The notes under the pieces were generated by a model. It saw only the letters and a program-made list of their open reading frames with translations, was not told the DNA's origin and ran no database searches. A program made the translations under genes and the position numbers. Shown piece by piece: positions 16,418 through 26,036 of a stretch of DNA of 64,000 bases (its first letter is position 1; every line of letters begins with the position of its first letter). This DNA comes from Staphylococcus lloydii (GTDB lineage Bacteria; Bacillota; Bacilli; Staphylococcales; Staphylococcaceae), in assembly GCF_015775975.1 (NCBI RefSeq), contig NZ_CP064056.1, forward strand, positions 310,001-374,000, read 5' to 3'.

Positions 16418-17545
16418 TTGTCACGAATAAAAGACTATATTGCTGAACATGAAGCAGATATTATCGCAGACATAAAAGCCCTAGTGCAAAAGCAGTCACC
16501 AACAGCGCAAAAAGAGGCTGTGGACGCGGCAGGGTTATGGATTCAAGATAAAATCAAAAGCTATTTAGATATTGAACCAGAAATCATCGAACAACAGCAT
16601 ACGGGTAACCATATTCGTTTTCACATGGGTGAAGGTGATGAACAAATCTTAGTAAGTGGTCATTTTGATACGGTATGGGGCTTTGATGATCTAGCACTGA
16701 TTGAAGATGGCGATACAATTTATGGTCCGGGTGTTATCGATATGAAAACCGGTGTCGTTCAAGTGCTATGGGCATTACGTGCCTTAAAAGAACAAAATAT
16801 CCCAACGACTAAAAAAGTTGTCGTCTTATTCAATGGAGACCATGAAGGTATTGCGTCTCCAACTTCAAGACCTTATATCGAAGAAGAAGCACGCAACAGT
16901 GCTTATGGTTTAGTTGCTGAAGCAGCGACAGGTGAAAGTGGTGCGTTGAAAACTTTTCGTAAAGGAATTTACCGATATACGATAGATTTTAAAGGCATTA
17001 GTGCTCATGCTGGTAATGATCACCGAGCAGGTGAAAGTGCAATTTTAGAAGCGGCTCATTTTATTGAACGTTTAGAAAGTTTCACAAATTATGATACAGG
17101 TACTACAGTTAACGTTGGTACAATAACAGGTGGAACAGGGATAAATGTTAGACCAGATAGCGCTCAAATTAAAGTAGACGTACGCGTGAAGAACAACGAG
17201 GAAGGTCAAAAAATAGATGAGCGTATTCAAGGTTTAGAACCGCAAAATTCAAAAATAGAAGTAACTATTGATGGTGGAGAAGTTAGACCCGTGATGGAAA
17301 AAACAGATGCTACAGAGCAGTTATTTCAACACGCACAGGCACTTGCTCAAGATTTAGATTTTGAATTAGAACAAGTTGCCGTAGGTGGCGGTAGCGATGG
17401 TAGTTTTATTGCCGCACAAGGTACGCCGACATTAGACGGTTTAGGTGGTGTAGGAGGAGGCCCTCATGCCCGTAACGAACATATTAATAAGACATATGTC
17501 GTTGATAGAACATCGCTTTTAGCTACGCTATTTGAACAATTATAA
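16418..17545 (+). CDS. M20-family metallopeptidase (carboxypeptidase G2-like)
   Basis: 375 residues from TTG 16418, supported by AGGAGTGA eight bases upstream. Zinc ligands and catalytic residues of M20 enzymes are in place: H and D of VSGHFDTVWGF, the bridging Asp of YGPGVIDMKTGV, E of NGDHEGI, and the last His of GGGPHARNEHI. The dimerisation domain sits in the middle (ISAHAGNDHRAGESAI). Relatives remove C-terminal glutamate or split acylated amino acids. It is the last gene of the operon; a terminator follows. Confidence 0.9.
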   Translation: MSRIKDYIAEHEADIIADIKALVQKQSPTAQKEAVDAAGLWIQDKIKSYLDIEPEIIEQQHTGNHIRFHMGEGDEQILVSGHFDTVWGFDDLALIEDGDTIYGPGVIDMKTGVVQVLWALRALKEQNIPTTKKVVVLFNGDHEGIASPTSRPYIEEEARNSAYGLVAEAATGESGALKTFRKGIYRYTIDFKGISAHAGNDHRAGESAILEAAHFIERLESFTNYDTGTTVNVGTITGGTGINVRPDSAQIKVDVRVKNNEEGQKIDERIQGLEPQNSKIEVTIDGGEVRPVMEKTDATEQLFQHAQALAQDLDFELEQVAVGGGSDGSFIAAQGTPTLDGLGGVGGGPHARNEHINKTYVVDRTSLLATLFEQL

Positions 17546-17573
17546 TAAGCTTGAGTTTAAATTTCCCTTATAA

Positions 17574-17617
17574 GAAAAAATAGTCTAACAGATAACAACA
17601 TCTGCTAGGCTATTTTA
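17574..17617. terminator. bidirectional terminator between convergent operons
   Basis: AAAATAGTCTAACAGAT and ATCTGCTAGGCTATTTT pair around a short loop. It serves the M20 gene on one side and the ABC operon on the other. Confidence 0.85.
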
Positions 17618-18295
17618 ATGTGCTTCTTGTGTATTATCATACACTTCGAATGACCAATTTTTCTCTTTTAATACTTCACGATAAAAAGGATCGCTACCAA
17701 TAACTTTAATATTATCAGCAAGCGCTTCTACCTCATCTAAATGATGCGTCGTTAGAATAATAAGACGTTGTGATTTCATATTGTTAAGTAAATGATGAAT
17801 ATCATAACGTGATTTCAAATCAATACCTACCGTCGGTTCATCTAAAATAAGTACTTTAGGGTTGCTCAATAAACCAATTAACACATTTACTTTGCGTTTA
17901 GTGCCACCGGATAAGTTAGCTACTATTGACTCTCTTTCAGTTAAATTAAGTTGTTGCGCATAATTGTCTATGGTTGAGTCAGAAATTGGATTTTTGGATA
18001 ATGCTTTAAAGCAATTAATGTTTTCGTTCACAGTCATATGTTCGAATAAAGCAATATCTTGAGGTATATAACCGATTAAATGACGTACACTTTGTTTATT
18101 CAAATGTTCGCCAAAGTATTGAATCGTACCACTATTAGGGTTTTCTAACGTGGCGATTAATCGGAGTAAGGTTGATTTACCTGCACCATTTTCACCGAGT
18201 AATACCGTTAACTGTTTATCGTTAAAAGTCATATTCAGATTGTTGAAAATATGCAAATTGCGAAAACTTTTATTAATATTCGTAAGTTCAATCAT
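17615..18295 (-). CDS. ABC transporter ATP-binding protein
   Basis: 226 residues. Walker A is GENGAGKST (about 35-43), the Q-loop is in GYIPQDIAL, the signature is LSGGTKRK, Walker B is VLILDEPT, and the H-loop is ILTTHHLDE. The domain is minimal, as in ABC-2 type drug or peptide exporters. It is the last gene of a four-gene operon, 10 bases after the second permease. Confidence 0.93.
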   Translation of the reverse strand: MIELTNINKSFRNLHIFNNLNMTFNDKQLTVLLGENGAGKSTLLRLIATLENPNSGTIQYFGEHLNKQSVRHLIGYIPQDIALFEHMTVNENINCFKALSKNPISDSTIDNYAQQLNLTERESIVANLSGGTKRKVNVLIGLLSNPKVLILDEPTVGIDLKSRYDIHHLLNNMKSQRLIILTTHHLDEVEALADNIKVIGSDPFYREVLKEKNWSFEVYDNTQEAH

Positions 18296-18305
18296 AGAGT
18301 CACTC

Positions 18306-19229
18306 CTAAAATTGTAAAAAGATATAGATTATAGCAATCGTCACGCCGTATATTAGTGACATAAAAAGTCGATGGCTCAAGGTGTTAACTTTGAATAGTA
18401 ACCAAGCTATGCCACATTCGAAAATTATAATAATTAATAATGAGCGTAAATAAAATATAAAGCTAAGTTGTTGCTGCATAAGTAAAGCAATGATTCCTAA
18501 AAAGCACATTAAGAGTAATGTATGGGTACAAATATAGGTTAAGTACAATTTAGCCTTGCTATATCGAAAGAGCGCTAAACGATTTAATGCTGCATTTTGT
18601 TTCAATCGTTGATGTAGGATGATTTGAATTGTACTCACACATAGTAATAAAGCAAAAATGACGCTTACGGATATAGAGTGATTAGATGTATGCTTTAATG
18701 CTTGATAACCTATTTTGGAAGAAGGAGTCTTATCCGTTACACGTTGTTTGATAGTCGTCAGGGTGTAGTTTTTATGCGCTGACTTAGTATGCTTTTTAAC
18801 GATATTCGGTATTTGTTGTTCATATATGGATTTGCTAATTATTTCCAGGGCAATACTGCCAATAAAATCATCTCGGGCGTATAAGTTAATTGAATGTTGT
18901 AAATGATTATGAGTAAGTTTAGTCGCATAATCCTTTGGTATTTTCATACTAACGACGGCTTCTTTTTTGGATACACGTTCATCAATATAACCATCGTCTT
19001 TCGGTATTTTTTCCAGTTGAATAATATCATGATGACGTAATTTATTAACGAGTTCTTTTGATTGTGGGCTGTTACTCATATCTTGTACTGCGACGGGGAT
19101 ACGTAAAGTTTTATTTAAGTTTTGTTGAACGACCCAAATAATAAATGCCACGCACAGTAAGATGCCAATTAATGCTAAATAGTGTTTCCATTGTTTTATA
19201 ACTACGAGATATACATATGATTTCATCAT
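18306..19229 (-). CDS. ABC-2 type transporter permease
   Basis: 307 residues from ATG 19229; GGAGGT lies seven bases upstream, and the start overlaps the stop of the previous permease by four bases (ATGA), which shows translational coupling. One helix is at the N-terminus, then an extracytoplasmic domain of about 150 residues (with KSIYEQQIPNIVKKHTKSAH), then five helices at the C-terminus. This plan is typical of ABC-2 membrane proteins that work in pairs with one ATPase. Cargo unknown. Confidence 0.85.
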   Translation of the reverse strand: MMKSYVYLVVIKQWKHYLALIGILLCVAFIIWVVQQNLNKTLRIPVAVQDMSNSPQSKELVNKLRHHDIIQLEKIPKDDGYIDERVSKKEAVVSMKIPKDYATKLTHNHLQHSINLYARDDFIGSIALEIISKSIYEQQIPNIVKKHTKSAHKNYTLTTIKQRVTDKTPSSKIGYQALKHTSNHSISVSVIFALLLCVSTIQIILHQRLKQNAALNRLALFRYSKAKLYLTYICTHTLLLMCFLGIIALLMQQQLSFIFYLRSLLIIIIFECGIAWLLFKVNTLSHRLFMSLIYGVTIAIIYIFLQF

Positions 19230-20392
19230 CGACGATACCTCCAAACGAGGGTTATAGCGAGCAAAATAATAGAAATTATAAGACTACTATAAAATACAGG
19301 TGAAGTATCTAAAATAAAGTTATTTAGAGTAATTTCTAACATTTGATTCGTCACTAAACTGAACGGTTGTGCAATAAATAAACCGCCAAATAAATGTTTG
19401 AAATATATCGTTGGCACAGTCATGCCTGAACATAATACGATAAATAACGTTAATATCATTTTAAACAGATAATTAAGCCAACCGAAGCTAATTAATTCGA
19501 TAATTGTTAACCATATTGTAATCATGCTGACGTAATAGGTTAAGTGAATGACGACTGTCGGCCAATTATAACTTTCAAATGTATGAGGTAAACTGTGCAA
19601 AATCCACAAATAGCCAATAACAGTCCAAATTATCGTATAACTAAGACTAAATAGGCTGCGAATTAAAGTTAATTTTTCAAATGAAAAGTGAAACATGCTT
19701 AACCTGTTTTTAAGCGCAGTGTCTTGATTCATTTTTAATATAGAAAATAGCGATAAAAAGACGATGAAAATTGAAATCAAGTACCCAGTAATAACGTAAT
19801 AACTACCGGTATCGTAGAGCTTTAAAGGATGATAATCGAAAGAACCTGTACGATTTAAGCCTGTAAATAATAAATCTGTTAGTAAGATAAAAGTTTGGTG
19901 TTTAGTCGCATGTGGTGTAAGGCTAGTGTAGGCTAGACCTCCACCCATTGCTTGCATTAATCTACTATAAACAGAATCGGTTAACTGATGAATAGCAATA
20001 CTTTTTGTAGATTGTGTATCGTATGTATACACGGTAATTGGCAGCTTACCACTATGGTAAAAAGCTTGCGTCATACCGGGTTCAAAAACATAATAGCCTT
20101 CAAGTTTTTGCTGTTGTAATAGTCGGTGTGCTTGGTGCTTATTATATTGCTTTAACCGAATATCTTTGCTTAAGTTTTTACCATTACCCATAGAGTTTAA
20201 TATTAGTTTTGTTTCTTTGGAATGATCTTCATCAACAATGCCAATATTAAATTTAGCATCTTGTTGCTTAACATGTTGAATAATAAGTAATGTTGATAAA
20301 AGGGCGATAATGATTACTGCGATATAAAGTAATAAATACCATTTTTTTAATAAAAAGGAGTGATAAATGCGAAACAATTGTAATGTTTTCAT
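19226..20392 (-). CDS. ABC-2 type transporter permease
   Basis: 388 residues with the same plan as its neighbour: an N-terminal helix (WYLLLYIAVIIIALLSTLLII), an outer domain with NIGIVDEDHSKETKLIL and YYVFEPGMTQAFY, and about six C-terminal helices. The stretch resembling YhgE/Pip outer domains (KFNIGIVDEDHS) suggests an exporter. AAGGAGTG precedes ATG near 20392. It lies 24 bases after the membrane-anchored protein gene. Confidence 0.85.
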   Translation of the reverse strand: MKTLQLFRIYHSFLLKKWYLLLYIAVIIIALLSTLLIIQHVKQQDAKFNIGIVDEDHSKETKLILNSMGNGKNLSKDIRLKQYNKHQAHRLLQQQKLEGYYVFEPGMTQAFYHSGKLPITVYTYDTQSTKSIAIHQLTDSVYSRLMQAMGGGLAYTSLTPHATKHQTFILLTDLLFTGLNRTGSFDYHPLKLYDTGSYYVITGYLISIFIVFLSLFSILKMNQDTALKNRLSMFHFSFEKLTLIRSLFSLSYTIIWTVIGYLWILHSLPHTFESYNWPTVVIHLTYYVSMITIWLTIIELISFGWLNYLFKMILTLFIVLCSGMTVPTIYFKHLFGGLFIAQPFSLVTNQMLEITLNNFILDTSPVFYSSLIISIILLAITLVWRYRR

Positions 20393-20416
20393 TTAATCAC
20401 TCCTTTAGATAGTTAA

Positions 20417-21940
20417 TTATTTTTTAATGTCTTTTTGTAATTTTTTTACTAAATCGCCAGTATTTTTAGAAATTGCTTTTTGTGCTTTTTTGTAATCAGA
20501 GTCAGACATAGTATTTAAGTCTTTAGCACCTGAAGTACTGAAGTTAATTGGTTTTTTAAGTTTAACATTACCATCTAATGTAAATGTAACTGGTTCGTCT
20601 TCGACATCAGTTGTAATATCAAGTTTTTGTTTTTGTGTATTATTTTTTGGATCACTGTTTAATACATTATTGTATTTTACTGAAGCAGAATCATATTTTG
20701 ATTTCTTCTTGATATCACCTTTGTCAGTACGGTTATCACCATTTTGTTTTTCTTTATTGGAAATAACAATAGCATCTGATTTGTAGCTATTTTTTGAACC
20801 TAATGTATATTTGTCTGTATAGTTATCGCCATGTTTCTTAGAGTTACCTTTAATGCTAAATGTATCTTGTCGTTGTTTTACTTTGTAGTCTACAAATAGT
20901 TTATCATCACTAATGCGGCTTGTACCTGTAACTTTGACGTCTGAACCATATTGTCCCTTAAGTAATAGGTCACGTTTTAAAATTTGATTGTCTTTTTCCC
21001 AAATTGTAGAAGTGATTTTCGGATATTTATCTGAGTCGGCTTTTTTAGCATCTTTTAATGCTTTGTTGATAGATTGCTTATATGATTTGTTTTGGAATTT
21101 ATCTTTAGCAATTTTCTTAATGTCACCATCTTTTTTTGCTTCTTTCAAGACAGCTACCGTTAATTTTTTCGTTTCGCCACGGCTTAATTTCATCGTAACT
21201 TTCTTAACATCTTCTTTTTTACCATCTACAGTAACTTTCGCATTATCTTTTTTGAAATTGTCTTTATCTAATTTATCAACGATAAATTTACTGTAATGAT
21301 TCCCAATATCTTTTACGTCGTCATTAGAAATTTGAGCACTAGACAAAATAGTATTTAAGTTTAAGCTATCGTTTGTGATATTGTTTTGACCGCTTGAATA
21401 TTTTGATGAACTTGAGTAACTAGACGATGAAGGTGAATCGCCTGTAATTTTTTTATAAACATCTACAAGTTCACTATTTTTTGCTTTGTAACTATCATCC
21501 AAAATAGGTGCTTCAAAATATTGGTTTTTACTATCAGCGGCCCATTGGAATTTGCCGATTTCGTTATCAGCAATTGTTGGATTCAAGGCTAACAGTGATT
21601 TATCTTTATCAGGGTCGTGTCCCACTTTTAAGTTTATTTTTGATGAATCAACAGTAGATTTTGTAATGTCAGAAGATTTCAATAATTTTTCTGGTACATC
21701 TGCACTGAGATTCATGTTTACTAAGTAGGCACTATCTTTCAACTTATCTTGAAACTTAAATTCATTCTTAAAGCGATCTTTCCCATAATCTTGAAGTTTC
21801 TTGGCTGTTTCTTGTTCACTCAACAAGTAGGTGTTCTTAGGCGTATTCTTCACTAAATAGTATGTTATTGCGCCCCCAATTCCTACAATAAGCAGCAATG
21901 CAATAACCGCAGCAATTATAATTTTCACTAATTTAGACAT
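20417..21940 (-). CDS. membrane-anchored extracellular protein of unknown function (DUF6583-like)
   Basis: 507 residues. A single helix at 5-29 (VKIIIAAVIALLLIVGIGGAITYYL) anchors the chain; no lipobox cysteine follows. The rest is polar, lysine-rich and full of beta-like repeats, with a Ser-rich patch SPSSSSYSSSSKYSS near 170-185. The layout recalls DUF6583 proteins found next to ABC genes in staphylococci, but I rank that as tentative. GGAGGTAG precedes the start. As first gene of the operon it may be the outer partner or substrate sensor of the exporter. Confidence 0.7.
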   Translation of the reverse strand: MSKLVKIIIAAVIALLLIVGIGGAITYYLVKNTPKNTYLLSEQETAKKLQDYGKDRFKNEFKFQDKLKDSAYLVNMNLSADVPEKLLKSSDITKSTVDSSKINLKVGHDPDKDKSLLALNPTIADNEIGKFQWAADSKNQYFEAPILDDSYKAKNSELVDVYKKITGDSPSSSSYSSSSKYSSGQNNITNDSLNLNTILSSAQISNDDVKDIGNHYSKFIVDKLDKDNFKKDNAKVTVDGKKEDVKKVTMKLSRGETKKLTVAVLKEAKKDGDIKKIAKDKFQNKSYKQSINKALKDAKKADSDKYPKITSTIWEKDNQILKRDLLLKGQYGSDVKVTGTSRISDDKLFVDYKVKQRQDTFSIKGNSKKHGDNYTDKYTLGSKNSYKSDAIVISNKEKQNGDNRTDKGDIKKKSKYDSASVKYNNVLNSDPKNNTQKQKLDITTDVEDEPVTFTLDGNVKLKKPINFSTSGAKDLNTMSDSDYKKAQKAISKNTGDLVKKLQKDIKK

Positions 21941-22245
21941 TGTCGTCTACCTCCCCAGTTTAGTTGCTTGTACACATAATAGCACAATTAATGTAAAATG
22001 TAATAGAAAATTTTGTTTTTTAATTAATTTTTGAAAATAAAAACAAAGGCATAATTATAAAAAAATATTTTTTGTATTAAATTAAGATTCATTGAAAGTG
22101 AAAAAACTTTAAAGTTATTAAAAAAATGGTTGCGGTATACTTTGTAATAAAAAGAGTAATTTATATTTTTTATAATAACTATTGTTTGGTATAAAAAAAC
22201 AACCCTATGTTTAATAACAATAGGGTTGTGATGATTTGAATTTTG
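21941..22245. other. AT-rich intergenic region
   Basis: 305 bases with the promoter region of the ABC operon and, at 22194-22229, the terminator of the 5'-nucleotidase gene. I see no gene or clear operator. Confidence 0.6.
22194..22229 (-). terminator. terminator of the 5'-nucleotidase gene
   Basis: CAACCCTAT and ATAGGGTTG pair around a 10-base loop and are followed on the minus strand by TTTTTTTA. Confidence 0.88.
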
Positions 22246-23901
22246 TTATGCTGCTTCATCTTTTTGGTTGGATTTTTCTTTTTCTGATTTCTGTTCTTTA
22301 ACGCGTTGTGGCTCGCTTGTGTCATATTGTTTTAATTTCGCTTGTTTGAAGTATTTAGCTACGACTTCATCTAAAGAAATACCTTCTTCTCTTTTACCAC
22401 CAAACATTTTATAACCGTCGCCTTTGTTAGCGGTGAAGTCGTTAGTTGCGACGTAATATTTTTTGTCTGGATCTAATTTTTTAAAGTGACCTGATTTTTT
22501 ATCTAATACTTTAATTGAAGTGACGCGATGTTGTTTTGCTTTATTTAAATTATAAGTAACACGAATAGATTTGGAAGCTTGTAAGAAACCACCATTAGGC
22601 GTTAATACTTTTTTATGATTTTCCGTTTTAGTAGGTGAGCTTAAACTATGTTCAAATGCTTTTTCAACGTCGCTACCTTTAACGCTTATCTGGGTAATAG
22701 TATTACCAAATGGTAAGACGGTGATAATATTATTCTGTGTCACTTTGCCTTTATCGATTGATGCTCTGATGCCACCACCATTTGTTACGGCAAAATCTGG
22801 TTTATGTTTAAATTCTTTATTACCATAACTTTCCATAGCATCTGTAATTAAATTACCTAAATTTGTTTCTTTAGTTCTTGCGATGTTTTTATCGCCTTCA
22901 AATTTAACATTATTATGTGCTCTTACGACTTTTGAAGTCTGTTTTAAGAATTTCTTGTTCGCGCTATTAACTTGATGTGCGATTGTTTGATTACCTTTAA
23001 GTTTACTTACGTCTTTAACGTTAATCATTTTAGCGGCTAAATGGCTCACTTTATTTTGTGAATAATTAAATGTGATAGCGCCTACGTTCTCTAGCGCGGT
23101 TCCTGTCTGTGCTAAAATCCCTTTGCCGAATTTTTCACCTTTGTCTAAAACAGTGTGAGAATGTCCATCTATGACAATAACAGGTTGCTTGATTGATTTT
23201 TTGGCATTCAATTGTTGTGCTAAATTGTCGCCACGCCAAGATTTCTTAGTCACTGGATCTACACCTAAATGAGAGAGTACGACAATGACGTCAGCTTTGT
23301 TATGTAGCTTCTTCGCTTCTTTTTCAGCACTGTTTACTGGATCGGCAAATTTAACGCCTTTAATACTATCGGGTCTTGTCTTAACTTTTGTTTCAGGCGT
23401 AGTAACTGCTACGATACCGTAACGCACACCATTTTTTTTAATAACCGTAGACGGTTTAAAAGGGCGCTTACCATTTTTATAAACATTTGACGAAATAATA
23501 GGGAAGTTTAATTGCTTCTTCAAATGTAATAATTGTTTGTAACCAAAATCAAATTCATGGTTACCTAAAGTCATCGCATCATAACCGACGCTATTCATAG
23601 CTTTTGCCATTTCTTCACCTTTAGAATTATTGGAAACGGGCAAACCTTGGAAGGCATCACCAGCATCTAACATAAGGTCTGGATGCTGTTGATCTTTTAA
23701 AGTTTTAAGTTTGGCCATGCCAATGATAGAACCTTTTTCTTCAACCATTCTGCCGTGAATATCATTCGTATGTAAGATAGTATGTTGTGAAGTCGTCTTT
23801 TTAGAGTGGTGTGATTGTTGCTTTGCAGCTGCAAATGCCCCTGTCGAAATGATCGTACAACATAGTAATAAGCCCAGAAGGGCTCCGATTATTTTCTGCA
23901 T
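22246..23901 (-). CDS. secreted 5'-nucleotidase/UDP-sugar hydrolase family enzyme
   Basis: 551 residues from ATG 23901, with GGAGG eight bases upstream; the longer frame has no ribosome site. A signal peptide (MQKIIGALLGLLLCCTIIS, cut near FAAA) is followed by the metallophosphoesterase domain: HTNDIHGRM, DAGDAFQG, LGNHEFDFG and VIDGHSHT hold the two-metal ligands. The C-terminal nucleotide-binding domain includes FAVTNGGGIRASI and NKGDGYKMFGG. It ends in a Lys/Glu-rich tail without LPXTG, unlike S. aureus AdsA, so it should be released or loosely held. Likely role: dephosphorylating extracellular nucleotides. Confidence 0.9.
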   Translation of the reverse strand: MQKIIGALLGLLLCCTIISTGAFAAAKQQSHHSKKTTSQHTILHTNDIHGRMVEEKGSIIGMAKLKTLKDQQHPDLMLDAGDAFQGLPVSNNSKGEEMAKAMNSVGYDAMTLGNHEFDFGYKQLLHLKKQLNFPIISSNVYKNGKRPFKPSTVIKKNGVRYGIVAVTTPETKVKTRPDSIKGVKFADPVNSAEKEAKKLHNKADVIVVLSHLGVDPVTKKSWRGDNLAQQLNAKKSIKQPVIVIDGHSHTVLDKGEKFGKGILAQTGTALENVGAITFNYSQNKVSHLAAKMINVKDVSKLKGNQTIAHQVNSANKKFLKQTSKVVRAHNNVKFEGDKNIARTKETNLGNLITDAMESYGNKEFKHKPDFAVTNGGGIRASIDKGKVTQNNIITVLPFGNTITQISVKGSDVEKAFEHSLSSPTKTENHKKVLTPNGGFLQASKSIRVTYNLNKAKQHRVTSIKVLDKKSGHFKKLDPDKKYYVATNDFTANKGDGYKMFGGKREEGISLDEVVAKYFKQAKLKQYDTSEPQRVKEQKSEKEKSNQKDEAA

Positions 23902-24002
23902 AACTAAAACCTCCAATTCAAATAGAACTTTATAGTTTAATACATTCACTAAATAACGCATAACTAACATAAAATTGAAAACTTTTTGAAGTGTCATAGT
24001 TA

Positions 24003-24050
24003 TAAAAAAACGTTACTACCAAAAGTAGAACTTTTGCATAGTAACGTTTG
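24003..24050 (-). terminator. terminator of ilvD
   Basis: ACGTTACTA and TAGTAACGT pair with an inner stem (CAAAAGT and ACTTTTG) and are followed by a T-run on the minus strand. Confidence 0.88.
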
Positions 24051-24077
24051 TAGTAAGACAGTGATGTCTATGGCATA

Positions 24078-25778
24078 TTAATCTGTAATAGCACCTTTTG
24101 AGGCTGAAGATACAAGTTTTGCATATTTGTATAAAGTACCACGTGATACTTTTAGTTGCGGTTGAGTCCAGTTGGCTTTACGACGTTCAAGTTCTTCATC
24201 AGAAACATCGAATGTGATTTCACGATTTTCAGCGTCTATCGTAATCGTGTCATCTTCTTCTAATAATGCCATTGGTCCGCCAACTTGTGCTTCTGGTGCG
24301 GCATGGCCAATAACTAATCCGTGTGAACCACCAGAGAAACGACCATCTGTTAATAGACCTACAGACTCGCCTAAACCTTTACCAACAAGTATAGATGAAG
24401 CAGATAACATTTCAGGCATACCTGGTCCGCCTTTAGGACCTGCATATCTTATTACGACAATATCACCAGGTTTGATTTTATTATTTAAAATCGCTTTAGT
24501 TGCAGCGTCTTCAGTATCGAATACTTTTGCTGGACCTTTAATATATGTTTCGCTAAGTCCTGAAATTTTAGCTACAGCACCTTCTGGCGCTAAATTACCT
24601 TTTAAAATAACGAGTGGGCCGGTAGGGTGTTTAGGCTCGTCAAAGTTTATGATTTCTTGATCATCCGAGAGTGCGTCTTCTTCGGCTAAGTTTTCAGCGA
24701 CAGTCTTACCTGTAACTGTTAAGCAATCTCCATGAATTAAACCTTTATCTAATAATAATTTCATCACGCCAGGTACGCCGCCTACATCATTAAGATGAGA
24801 CATTACATATTTACCGCTAGGACGTAAATCCGCAATGTGAGGGACACGTTGACGAATTTTTTCAAAATCATCTAAAGTTAAATCTACTTCGATAGTGTGG
24901 GCAATTGCTAATAAATGTAAAATAGCATTCGTTGAACCACCAAGTGCCATCGCAACAGTAATCGCATTTTCAAATGCTTCTTTCGTCATAATATCTTTAG
25001 GATAAATTCCTTTTTCTAGTAAGTTATAAACGGCTTTACCTGCAGCACGACTGTCTTTAGCTTTGTCTGCAGATACAGCTGGATGAGAAGCACTGCCTGG
25101 CAGACTCATACCCATAGCTTCGATTGCCGAAGACATCGTATTGGCAGTGAACATGCCGCCACATGAACCTGCACCTGGACATGCGTTACACTCAACTTTA
25201 TGCAATTGTTTGTCATCAATTTCACCATTGTTATATTGGCCAACGCCTTCGAATGCTGAAACCGCGTCTAAGTCTTTGCCATCTAATTTCCCAGGTAATA
25301 CTGTACCACCATAAACGAAAACGGCAGGTAAGTTGAGACGTGCTATCCCAATCATGCATCCTGGCATGTTTTTGTCACAACCACCAATGGCGACCACGCC
25401 ATCTAAATTTTCAGCACTTACAACTGATTCGATAGAATCCGCGATTAATTCTCGGCTTGGTAATGAAAATCGCATGCCATCAGTACCCATTGAAATACCG
25501 TCAGAAACAGTAATGGTATTAAATATTAACGGATTGGCACCTGTTTCACTTATGCCTCTTTTTGTAGCACGAGCCAAACCATCGATATGTACGTTACAAG
25601 GTGTCACTTCACTCCAAGTACTTGCAACACCAATCATCGGTTTTTGAAAATCTTCGTCTTCAAAACCGAGTGAACGTAAATAAGAACGGTTCGGTGTACG
25701 ATTGACACCTTCGCTAATCACCTTACTCTTAATACGTAAATCTTTTCCCTCGTTAGTGTCATTTTTCTCCCAACTCAT
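24078..25778 (-). CDS. ilvD: dihydroxy-acid dehydratase
   Basis: 566 residues, full length. The iron-sulfur cysteines are in [13 protein letters not shown] and [18 protein letters not shown], and the C-terminal signature [12 protein letters not shown] is present. The enzyme makes the 2-keto acids that lead to valine, isoleucine and leucine. AGGAGGTAA precedes the start. In many staphylococci ilvD heads the ilv-leu operon; here no ilvB, ilvN, ilvC or leu gene follows within the window, and the terminator at 24003-24050 closes the unit. The rest of the pathway must lie elsewhere. Confidence 0.95.
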   Translation of the reverse strand: MSWEKNDTNEGKDLRIKSKVISEGVNRTPNRSYLRSLGFEDEDFQKPMIGVASTWSEVTPCNVHIDGLARATKRGISETGANPLIFNTITVSDGISMGTDGMRFSLPSRELIADSIESVVSAENLDGVVAIGGCDKNMPGCMIGIARLNLPAVFVYGGTVLPGKLDGKDLDAVSAFEGVGQYNNGEIDDKQLHKVECNACPGAGSCGGMFTANTMSSAIEAMGMSLPGSASHPAVSADKAKDSRAAGKAVYNLLEKGIYPKDIMTKEAFENAITVAMALGGSTNAILHLLAIAHTIEVDLTLDDFEKIRQRVPHIADLRPSGKYVMSHLNDVGGVPGVMKLLLDKGLIHGDCLTVTGKTVAENLAEEDALSDDQEIINFDEPKHPTGPLVILKGNLAPEGAVAKISGLSETYIKGPAKVFDTEDAATKAILNNKIKPGDIVVIRYAGPKGGPGMPEMLSASSILVGKGLGESVGLLTDGRFSGGSHGLVIGHAAPEAQVGGPMALLEEDDTITIDAENREITFDVSDEELERRKANWTQPQLKVSRGTLYKYAKLVSSASKGAITD

Positions 25779-25991
25779 AATATTACCTCCTAGTAAAATA
25801 AACTACTTTTGCATATCTGAGGTGATCAAATTTTATATATAATATTGAGCCATGATAACATACATAAGTTTGTTAAGGTAATAGGCGATTTATATATATC
25901 ATCTTAGAAAGTTATTTATAATATATAACCTATATCGAATGTTATAAACTTTTAAATGAATGATAATAGGGGGCAAAGTAAAAAATAGAAT

Positions 25992-26030
25992 AAAAAGACG
26001 ACCACACTGTTAAATCGTGTGTGGTCGTTA
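25992..26030 (-). terminator. terminator of the amino-acid permease gene
   Basis: GACCACACACGA and TGTGTGGTC-type arms pair on the minus strand and are followed by CTTTTTATT. Confidence 0.85.
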
Positions 26031-26036
26031 ATTTAA

